A stretch of DNA of 6,113 nucleotides. It comes from SOIA01 sp050116035. GTDB taxonomy: Bacteria; Acidobacteriota; Aminicenantia; Aminicenantales; Aminicenantaceae. Of this stretch, positions 1 through 4,990 are shown in pieces. The position numbers and the translations under genes are program-made. The notes beneath the pieces are model-generated. The model had not been told where the DNA came from. It ran no database searches and was given only the letters and a program-made list of their open reading frames with translations. Each line of letters begins with the position of its first letter. Position 1 is the first letter of the stretch. The stretch spans positions 1 through 6,113 of the forward strand of contig JASFPJ010000215.1 of assembly GCA_050116035.1 (NCBI GenBank), given 5' to 3'.

Positions 1-1150
1 AAGGAAATCTATTGATGGCCACCACAAACGGAACACCGAAAACGTGCATATTCTCCATGTGTTTCCGGAGGTTCTCAAATCCCTTTTCCACGGCTTTCAC
101 ATTTTCCTCGTTCACATTTTCCAACTCTACCCCACCATGAAGCTTGAGTGCTCGGAGCGTGGCCACCAGGACACAGACCTCGGGCGGAGGAATATGTCCG
201 GTCCGGACAACGATATTAAAAAATTTCTCCGCGCCAAGGTCAGAGCCAAACCCAGACTCGGTCACGACATAATCAGCCAGTTGAAGTCCCATCCGGGTGG
301 CAATCACTGAATTGGTGCCGTGGGCAATGTTGGCAAACGGCCCCCCGTGGATCAAGGCCGGCGTTCCTTCCAGAGTCTGGACAATGTTGGGTTGGAGAGC
401 ATCCTTGAGGAGGGCGGCCATCGCCCCCTCTGCGTTGAGCTCTCGGGCAAAAACCGGCTTCTTGTCCGGAGCATAGCCGACCAAGATATTTCCCAACCTT
501 TCCTTAAGGTCTTTGAGGTTGACAGCCAGGCAAAATATGGCCATCACCTCTGACGCCGCAGTGATATCAAAACCCGTCTCTCTCGCTATTCCCCTGAGAG
601 GACCCCCTATTCCGATGACCACTTCCCGCAAAACCCGGTCATCCATATCCATAACTCTCTTCCAGGTTACCCGGCGGCAGTCGAGAAGGCCACACGAACC
701 GTCAAAATGAAGGCTGTTATCCACCATGGCTGACAAGAGATTGTGGGCCGCCGTGATGGCATGAATATCCCCTGTAAAATGGAGATTGATTTCTTCTCGA
801 GGGGCAACCTGGGCGTAACCCCCTCCTGTTGCGCCGCCTTTCATCCCGAAAACAGGTCCGAGAGATGGCTCTCTCAAGGCCACCACAGTTTTTTCTCCGA
901 TATGGCTCAGGGCATCGGCCAGGCCGATAGAAGTCGTGGTTTTTCCTTCCCCGGCAGGTGTGGGAGTCATGGCCGTGACCATGATTAGTTTTCCTGTGTT
1001 GCTTTTTCCTTCAATTCTCGTTCCAGGAGAGATTTTCGCCTTATACTTTCCGTATTTCTCTAAATCTTCCTCATTGAGTCCCAGTTGGCTGGCAATCTCT
1101 TCTATCGGTTTGAGCTGGACATTCTCTGCGATCTCCATATCGTTAAGCAT
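1..1150 (-). CDS. fhs: Formate-tetrahydrofolate ligase, 3' end outside window
   Basis: This gene catalyses ATP-dependent ligation of formate to tetrahydrofolate, giving 10-formyl-THF; it feeds purine synthesis or the methyl branch of the Wood-Ljungdahl pathway, in the cytoplasm. I translated it by hand from an ATG at 1150; the frame stays open to base 2, giving 383 residues of a family usually near 555-560. Visible signatures are the P-loop TPTPAGEGKTT (residues 62-72), LREPSLGP (92-99), a glycine-rich GGATGGGYAQ (105-114), NLHFTGDIHAI (122-132), HGGPFANIAHG (268-278) and GFGSDLGAEKF (300-310). All are hallmark Fhs segments recalled from the Moorella enzyme. The start is backed by a strong Shine-Dalgarno site. 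It follows radC by 20 bp, so probably shares its transcript. There is no internal stop or frameshift. Only the C-terminal third is missing. Family assignment is very secure; whether it serves acetogenesis or ordinary C1 metabolism cannot be told here. Confidence 0.97.
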   Translation of the reverse strand, partial: MLNDMEIAENVQLKPIEEIASQLGLNEEDLEKYGKYKAKISPGTRIEGKSNTGKLIMVTAMTPTPAGEGKTTTSIGLADALSHIGEKTVVALREPSLGPVFGMKGGATGGGYAQVAPREEINLHFTGDIHAITAAHNLLSAMVDNSLHFDGSCGLLDCRRVTWKRVMDMDDRVLREVVIGIGGPLRGIARETGFDITAASEVMAIFCLAVNLKDLKERLGNILVGYAPDKKPVFARELNAEGAMAALLKDALQPNIVQTLEGTPALIHGGPFANIAHGTNSVIATRMGLQLADYVVTESGFGSDLGAEKFFNIVVRTGHIPPPEVCVLVATLRALKLHGGVELENVNEENVKAVEKGFENLRKHMENMHVFGVPFVVAINRFP

Positions 1151-1154
1151 CCTG

Positions 1155-1163
1155 ACCTCCTTT
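1155..1163 (-). promoter_or_regulatory. Strong Shine-Dalgarno site for fhs
   Basis: On the minus strand this reads AAAGGAGGT, a near-perfect anti-16S match, with four bases (CAGG) before the ATG at 1150. It fixes the fhs start and lies in the 20-bp gap after the radC stop. The other genes in the window have much weaker or no visible sites, so fhs may be translated more strongly than radC from a shared message (inference). Confidence 0.85.
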
Positions 1164-1170
1164 GAAGACT

Positions 1171-1968
1171 TTATTTCTGGAGCAAGACTTTGCACATTTC
1201 CTTTCTTTTTTCATGACTCTTCCTGCTAAAATCGTGGAACATTATACCATATTCTTCAATCAGTCCATCATCGGCAAAACTGAAATAACGGTTGTTCCCG
1301 ATTATGATATGGTCCAGCACCTTCAATTGCATAACACTGGCGGCAAACACAAGCTCTCTCGTGATCTCTCTATCGCTGGCTGAGGGCTCTGGATCGCCTG
1401 AGGGATGGTTGTGAACAAAAATCAGGGAAGAGGCGTCGCATCTCAATGCCTCTTTCACAATCTCTCTCGGATAAACGGCACTCGAGTCAACCGTCCCTTC
1501 GAATACTGTTTTTTCCTCCAGTATATGGTTTTTTGCATCGAGAAAAAGGACCTTGAATTTTTCCTTTTTCTCATCCCGCAGAGAATGATAAAGGTAATCG
1601 AACACTTCTTTCGAAGAATGGCAGTAAGGCCGGCTCATCATCTTTTCCTTGAGGAAACGCCGAGAAACCTCTTGAATAAATTTAATGCCAAATACATTAT
1701 GAGGCCCTATTCCGTCAATCTTCTTGAGTTCATCTTCCGTTGCCTCCAACACCCCTCTTAAAGATTGAAATTTTTTCAGAGCGTCCTTTGCCGGTTGCTT
1801 ACAGTCTGAGCGGGGCGTTCCCAGCGTCAAAAGGAGCTCGATAATCTCATAATCCAGGAATCCGGCAAGTCCTCCTCTTAAAAATTTCTCCCTGAGTCTT
1901 TCTCTGTGTCCTTTATTTTTACGCAGAGTTGTGTTTTTCCTTCTCACCGGATTATCTCGATGCGACAA
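1171..1968 (-). CDS. radC: RadC family JAB/MPN-domain protein
   Basis: This is a 265-residue RadC (UPF0758) protein. The N-terminal part contains the family signature GHRERLREKFL (residues 20-30) and a helix-hairpin-helix-like segment IDGIGPHNVFGIKFI (84-98). The C-terminal JAB/MPN domain (about 115-240) carries the metal-binding motif HNHPSGDPEPSASD: H186, H188, S190 and D199, with a likely catalytic E157 in FEGTVDSS. This is the layout of a zinc metalloprotease-like fold. The historical link to DNA repair is not well supported and the true substrate is unknown. Its start is a TTG at 1968 with no convincing Shine-Dalgarno site. A GTG 21 bp downstream is an alternative, and no in-frame ATG is seen upstream near it. 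The conserved region begins about residue 18, so either start keeps the fold intact. The inverted-repeat element ends 15 bp upstream of the start. The C-terminal tail (about 245-265) is lysine-rich. Family is secure, start uncertain. Confidence 0.95.
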   Translation of the reverse strand: MSHRDNPVRRKNTTLRKNKGHRERLREKFLRGGLAGFLDYEIIELLLTLGTPRSDCKQPAKDALKKFQSLRGVLEATEDELKKIDGIGPHNVFGIKFIQEVSRRFLKEKMMSRPYCHSSKEVFDYLYHSLRDEKKEKFKVLFLDAKNHILEEKTVFEGTVDSSAVYPREIVKEALRCDASSLIFVHNHPSGDPEPSASDREITRELVFAASVMQLKVLDHIIIGNNRYFSFADDGLIEEYGIMFHDFSRKSHEKRKEMCKVLLQK

Positions 1969-1983
1969 CCAGAAAACCCAAAA

Positions 1984-2033
1984 GGATCTCTTCCATATTG
2001 TGTATGTAAATGATTAGATAGCATTCAGGGATG
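1984..2033 (+). repeat. Left arm of long terminal inverted repeat
   Basis: This 50-bp arm begins GGATCTCTTCCATATTGTGT and ends TTAGATA followed by GCATTCAGGGATG. The right arm, read on the other strand, begins GGTTCTCTTCCATTTTGTGT (18 of 20 identical) and also contains TTAGATA and GCATTCAGGGATG. The left arm lacks about 14 bp in the middle relative to the right. In radC orientation it forms the immediate upstream region of that gene, so any radC promoter would have to lie in or beyond it. Confidence 0.8.
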
Positions 2034-2082
2034 TCCTTGCTCCAGTCAGATTTTTCACCCCATTCCCTCCTCAACCTTCTCG

Positions 2083-2296
2083 GCCCTTAAGCGAAGGGCA
2101 GTGGGTGAGAAAACCGTTTGAAGGCGGAGCGGGCACGGTTCCTCACCGAAGAGGTGAGGAGAGCGGAGCCTGAAACCGAGCCGCTTTTGACTCGCTGGGT
2201 CAAAAGTGGCGTGTTTTCGGAGTCCACTGTCCTGAGCTTTCTCATACAGTCCTCGGGCCCGCCTCCGTCGGGTTCCCTCGAAGAACGACTCGGGAA
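2083..2296. other. Array of consecutive hairpins in the element core
   Basis: Stems found by eye, on plus-strand coordinates: 2083-2088 with 2094-2099 (GCCCTT/AAGGGC, 5-nt loop); 2140-2147 with 2153-2160 (TCCTCACC/GGTGAGGA, 5-nt loop); 2162-2166 with 2181-2185 (AGCGG/CCGCT), which competes with the next; 2180-2191 with 2199-2210 (12 bp with one G-U, 7-nt loop); 2226-2250 (ACTGT/ACAGT enclosing TGAG/CTCA with a CTTT loop); 2258-2261 with 2269-2272 (CCCG/CGGG); and 2273-2277 with 2292-2296 (TTCCC/GGGAA). Such density is unusual for a spacer. Whether it is transcribed as a structured RNA, or is only palindromic repeat DNA, cannot be decided here. Confidence 0.6.
2180..2210 (+). other. Strongest hairpin of the element (12-bp stem)
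   Basis: The plus strand reads GCCGCTTTTGAC, then a TCGCTGG loop, then GTCAAAAGTGGC. All 12 positions pair on a plus-strand RNA, one as G-U; on the minus strand the same position is an A-C mismatch. It is followed on plus by GTGTTTTC, which is too weak a T-run to call a terminator. Confidence 0.7.
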
Positions 2297-2324
2297 GGCT
2301 AAACTCTTCCGATGTCGCTTCATC

Positions 2325-2388
2325 CATCCCTGAATGCTCTTCTGAGTTATCTAAATTGAGTCTTACCCACACAAAATGGAAGAGAACC
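2325..2388 (-). repeat. Right arm of long terminal inverted repeat
   Basis: This 64-bp arm is the inverted partner of 1984..2033. Its inner end CATCCCTGAATGCT (2325..2338 on plus) is the exact reverse complement of 2020..2033. Its outer end (2369..2388) matches the left outer end at 18 of 20 bases. Between them it has extra bases, including ACTCAGAAGA, missing from the left arm. Similarity stops abruptly outside 1984 and 2388, which sets the element's borders. Confidence 0.8.
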
Positions 2389-2439
2389 ACCTAGAAAAAT
2401 GACGAAAGAGAAGGGGGAATTTTCACAGTTAGGAGGGGA
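2389..2439. other. Spacer after the respiratory operon, no feature seen
   Basis: These 51 bases lie between the stop of the CcmD-like gene and the inverted-repeat element. I looked for a stem followed by a T-run on the minus strand. Only a weak AT-rich pairing (GAAAAT with ATTTTTC) is present, so no intrinsic terminator is called. Read-through from the respiratory operon toward radC is therefore possible. Confidence 0.5.
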
Positions 2440-2745
2440 TTATTTTTTCTTTTCGGAAATAAACCGAATCTCGAAAAGCCTGTCCACTTCCTTGATCTTG
2501 AGCATCAGGATATAAATCAAAACAAATATGGACAGCCACATCCAGGCGACAAAGACATAGATACCCGTCGATTCTTTGATATTCTGGGGCCCGGGGATGA
2601 TCTTTTCCTGGCTTTCTTCTTCCTGAGTCATCTCTGTTTTCTCTTTCTGCACGACCTGCTGCGCAAAATCAGCTTTCAAGAGGAAAAACGAGTGAAAGGA
2701 AAGAAATAACACGAACAAAGCGATAAATTTTTTCTTTTTCCTCAT
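2440..2745 (-). CDS. Small two-helix membrane protein, CcmD-like tail, last gene of the respiratory operon
   Basis: This is a 101-residue protein with a basic N-terminus (MRKKKK), a hydrophobic stretch at about 7-26 that could be a signal peptide or anchor (possible cleavage after DFA, residues 26-28), a charged Glu/Lys/Gln-rich linker (about 29-58), and a second hydrophobic helix (about 61-82, TGIYVFVAWMWLSIFVLIYI) followed by KIKEVDRLFEIRF. An aromatic-rich single helix ending in a basic/acidic amphipathic tail recalls the CcmD family of small haem-exporter subunits. I judge this by eye and it is tentative. It has no cysteine, hence no CxxCH haem c site. Its ATG overlaps the cytochrome b stop by one base (TAATG), with a GGAG site (2755-2758) nine bases upstream. 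The coupling implies a role as a small subunit, or assembly factor, of the Rieske/cytochrome b complex (inference). No intrinsic terminator is visible between its stop and the repeat element. Confidence 0.8.
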   Translation of the reverse strand: MRKKKKFIALFVLFLSFHSFFLLKADFAQQVVQKEKTEMTQEEESQEKIIPGPQNIKESTGIYVFVAWMWLSIFVLIYILMLKIKEVDRLFEIRFISEKKK

Positions 2746-3821
2746 TAGAGAAGACTCCAGATTGTCATGGCTGCCGCATAAACGATAAACAGATAAGCGA
2801 TAACAGTGATGATCTTTCCCTTCTTTTCCGCGGGTTTGTTATCAATGAGAGGAAGGAAAAAGAATGCAACGATGCCTAAGAGTATCAAGAACACAGCGAG
2901 TGTGTCCCCGTTGATAAAGAGAATCTTCGCTGGAAATATTTTAAGCATCTGAAACAGGAACAGAAAATACCATTCTGGTCTGATTCCTTCTGGCGCAGGA
3001 GCCATTAAATCGGCCGCCTTTTCCAGGCTAGGAGGAAAAAAGACGGCTACTGAGAAGAGAATGCCGATGAGAATAAGCCACACGACCATCTCCCGGTAAA
3101 CAAAGTTGGGCCAGAAGGGGAGTTCTTTCATCTTCTCTTCTTTTCTTTCAGCCGCAACAGGAATGCTCATTCCCTGCTTCTGGATGAGATAGACGTGAAT
3201 AGCTAAAAAAGCCAACAGAAAAACAGGAAGGATGGACACATGAAAACCGAAAAAGCGTGTCAGCGTATCCCCTGTGACGTCTTCGCCACCGCGAAGCAGC
3301 TTCGTCATCCAGACTCCGACCACTGGAATAGAGCGAGGAATGTCTGTCCCCACTTTCGTGGCTGAAAGAGAAAGGTCATCCCAGGGCAGAAGATAGCCTG
3401 TGAACCCGAAGGCCAGTGAGGCAAAAAGAAGAAAAACCCCGCTCATCCAGGTCAATTCCCTGGGCTTGCGGTAGGCCTTTGTGATCCAGATGCTGAGTAG
3501 ATGGACAAAAACAAACGCGATCATGAACGAGGCGGACCAGCTGTGGACCGACCGGATAATCCAGCCCAGAGGCACCTCGGTCATAATTCGAGACACGCTT
3601 GCATTGGCCCCTTCAAGCGTGGGATTGTAATAAAAAACAAGCAGGTAGCCTGTAATCACCTGAATTGCAAAGAAAAGGAGAATAGCGCTCCCAGTGTAGT
3701 ACCACAGAGAATGCTTGTGCTGGGGAATTTTTTTCTCCCTCAAGAAGCGAAAAATTTCCGGCAATCCAGAACGCTCTTCCAACCAAGAACGAAAGTTTGT
3801 TTTCACACTTTCCTCACTCAC
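2745..3821 (-). CDS. Cytochrome b of a Rieske/cytochrome b complex (b6 and subunit IV in one chain)
   Basis: This 358-residue integral membrane protein is the quinol-oxidising core of a bc-type complex. The b6-like half has helices at about 40-64, 88-114, 124-146 and 191-213. Haem ligands are H93 and H107 (13 residues between) and H194 and H209 (14 between). The 14-residue spacing and the following QKQGMSIP are b6-type, not mitochondrial bc1-type. The Qo-site PWDD (146-149) follows GYLL. The subunit IV-like half has the PEWY motif (282-285) in APEGIRPEWYFLF and helices at about 244-263, 305-326 and 335-356, giving seven helices. The position matching b6 Cys35, which attaches haem ci, is Tyr42, so that haem is not predicted. 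The start is a GTG at 3821 overlapping the Rieske stop by four bases (GTGA), so translation is probably coupled. Which quinone it uses is unknown; menaquinone is plausible. qcrB or petB/petD would be the usual names; I leave the symbol open. Confidence 0.95.
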   Translation of the reverse strand: MSEESVKTNFRSWLEERSGLPEIFRFLREKKIPQHKHSLWYYTGSAILLFFAIQVITGYLLVFYYNPTLEGANASVSRIMTEVPLGWIIRSVHSWSASFMIAFVFVHLLSIWITKAYRKPRELTWMSGVFLLFASLAFGFTGYLLPWDDLSLSATKVGTDIPRSIPVVGVWMTKLLRGGEDVTGDTLTRFFGFHVSILPVFLLAFLAIHVYLIQKQGMSIPVAAERKEEKMKELPFWPNFVYREMVVWLILIGILFSVAVFFPPSLEKAADLMAPAPEGIRPEWYFLFLFQMLKIFPAKILFINGDTLAVFLILLGIVAFFFLPLIDNKPAEKKGKIITVIAYLFIVYAAAMTIWSLL

Positions 3822-4267
3822 TCCACACCTTCCCTCTTGATGACCAGGTCTTCACCTTCGATGGATAAATGCAGCTGGCGAAGAGGCCTCGGGGGAGGCC
3901 CGCCAATGTGGGTTCCATTCTCATCGTACCAGCCATCATGGCAGGCACAGAAGAACTTTCTCTGGTCCGGCAGGTAAGTGACATTGCAGTCCAGATGCGT
4001 ACACACAGCGACAAAGGCAGTGTACGATCCGTCATCGTTCTTTTTGAGCAGGCCAGGCTTGCTTCCCCATGCGAAATTTTTAACTGTGTTCGGCTCCATG
4101 TCTTTGAAATCCGAAAAAGGCAGGATAACCTGGTCAGGTTCCCTCGCCGGGGGGAAAACAAATTTCAGCACAGGAACCAACAGGGAGGCGGCCAGGGCAC
4201 CGAACCAGCCTCCGAGGAGACCGTTTAAAAATTGCCGGCGTGTGAACAGAGAATGTCTGATTTTCAT
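3818..4267 (-). CDS. Rieske [2Fe-2S] protein, Tat-type N-terminus
   Basis: This 149-residue protein is the mobile electron-transfer subunit partnering the cytochrome b encoded next. The N-terminus has a twin-arginine motif TRRQFLN (9-15) and a hydrophobic anchor (about 17-38), typical of Rieske proteins exported folded by Tat and kept as a membrane anchor. Box 1 is CTHLDC (C89, H91, C94) and box 2 is CACH (C107, C109, H110): ligands C89, H91, C107 and H110, with C94-C109 the conserved disulfide pair. Family knowledge: the residue three after the first box-2 cysteine is usually Gly and the next Ser (CPCHGS). Here they are D111 and G112, so the serine that hydrogen-bonds the cluster is lost, while the Tyr two further on (Y114) is kept. 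This would lower the midpoint potential. Its ATG overlaps the sdhB stop by four bases (ATGA). qcrA/petC are usual names; symbol left open. Confidence 0.96.
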   Translation of the reverse strand: MKIRHSLFTRRQFLNGLLGGWFGALAASLLVPVLKFVFPPAREPDQVILPFSDFKDMEPNTVKNFAWGSKPGLLKKNDDGSYTAFVAVCTHLDCNVTYLPDQRKFFCACHDGWYDENGTHIGGPPPRPLRQLHLSIEGEDLVIKREGVE

Positions 4268-4989
4268 CTTTTTAATCTAAAAATTCGTTTGACCTTCTCG
4301 ACAACCAGTTTCCTTCTCAGGGCTTCGATACCATCCGCTGGCCTGACCTCTTTGGGACAGACTTCGTTGCATTTAAACACAGTATCGCATCCCCATACTC
4401 CGCTTTCTGTGTTGATGTTTGACCAGTTTGAAAAAGGCCTTTTGTCTCTGGGATCTTTGACGAACCGAAAGAGCTTGGCCAGAGCCGCAGGCCCCAGATA
4501 CCTTTCATCCCGGGATGCGACAGGGCAGGCGCTGTAACAGCATCCGCACAGGATGCAGTTGATATACTGAAATATCTTATCCATTTCTTTATCTTCGATC
4601 CGATAGCCCTTCTCCAACATCTCTCCCTCAGAGAACAAATACGGCTCAATCCTGCGGACAGCTTCAAAAAAAGGTTCCATGTCGACCACCAAATCTTTTT
4701 GAATCTCCAGATTGGGAAGAGGCTCAATGATGACGAGAGAAGACTTCAGGGAATCCACCATGGCCCGGCAGGCTAAATCAAATTTTCCGTTGATCACCAT
4801 GCCGCATGAGCCGCATATGGCTTCCCGACAGCTGTAACGGAAAGCCAAAGTGCAGTCCTGTTCATTCCGGATATCCATCAATGCCTCCAGGACAGACATC
4901 TTCTCTTCCATCCTGAAAGAATAATCCTGGAAAAAGGGACGCTCATCCTTCAACGGGTCGTAGCGTAAAATCCTGAATGTGTATTCCAT
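4264..4989 (-). CDS. sdhB: Succinate dehydrogenase/fumarate reductase iron-sulfur subunit
   Basis: This 241-residue protein passes electrons between the flavoprotein and membrane quinone through three clusters. The N-terminal ferredoxin domain binds [2Fe-2S] through C54, C59, C62 and C74 (motif YSCREAICGSC). The C-terminal domain has C145, C148, C151 and C155 (CILCGCCYSACP, with an extra C150) and C201, C207 and C211 (CxxxxxCxxxCP). By family precedent C145, C148, C151 and C211 hold [4Fe-4S], and C155, C201 and C207 hold [3Fe-4S]. All ligands are present. The ATG at 4989 lies 1 bp after the sdhA stop. No membrane-anchor gene (sdhC/D) follows: the next gene is the Rieske protein. The anchor would be expected upstream of sdhA or elsewhere. 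Sequence alone cannot decide whether the enzyme runs as succinate dehydrogenase or fumarate reductase, so frdB is an equally possible name. Confidence 0.96.
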   Translation of the reverse strand: MEYTFRILRYDPLKDERPFFQDYSFRMEEKMSVLEALMDIRNEQDCTLAFRYSCREAICGSCGMVINGKFDLACRAMVDSLKSSLVIIEPLPNLEIQKDLVVDMEPFFEAVRRIEPYLFSEGEMLEKGYRIEDKEMDKIFQYINCILCGCCYSACPVASRDERYLGPAALAKLFRFVKDPRDKRPFSNWSNINTESGVWGCDTVFKCNEVCPKEVRPADGIEALRRKLVVEKVKRIFRLKR

Positions 4990-4990
4990 C

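Larger units (their letters stand above)
1984..2388. repeat. Inverted-repeat element with hairpin-rich core (MITE-like or structured repeat)
   Basis: This non-genic 405-bp block fills most of the gap between radC and the respiratory operon. Its ends are imperfect inverted repeats (1984..2033 on plus, 2325..2388 on minus) that share an exact 14-bp inner end. The roughly 290-bp interior is visibly GC-richer than the flanks and is nearly all hairpins. Reading frames are open on both strands across it: minus 2055..2390, minus 2087..2323 and plus 2118..2333. None resembles a protein I recognise, and openness in several frames suits a GC-rich repeat better than a gene. There is no transposase, so if mobile it would be non-autonomous. 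A structured RNA or protein-binding BIME-like repeat are alternatives. Copy number elsewhere in the genome is the deciding fact and is not visible here. Confidence 0.7.

Noticed and set aside
44..1229. Several plus-strand open frames across 44..1229
   Set aside because: They are antisense to fhs and the 3' end of radC, with no family resemblance; the minus-strand Fhs translation is continuous and matches its family throughout.
1968..1997. Short minus-strand ORF starting at ATG 1997 and overlapping the radC start
   Set aside because: It is 14 codons long (MEEILLGFLVVASR), has no ribosome site of note, and is out of frame with radC; chance is the simplest explanation.
2180..2217. Intrinsic terminator on the plus strand
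   Set aside because: The stem is strong, but it is followed by GTGTTTTC and not a proper T-run, and no plus-strand gene ends there.
2055..2390. 111-codon open frame on minus, possibly a small Arg-rich gene
   Set aside because: It lies wholly over the inverted-repeat element, begins with a GTG in the outer edge of the right arm, has no recognised family, and other frames on both strands are also open there. GC-rich repeat composition explains it better.
2389..2439. Terminator of the respiratory operon
   Set aside because: No GC stem with a following T-run on the minus strand; only a weak AT pairing was found.
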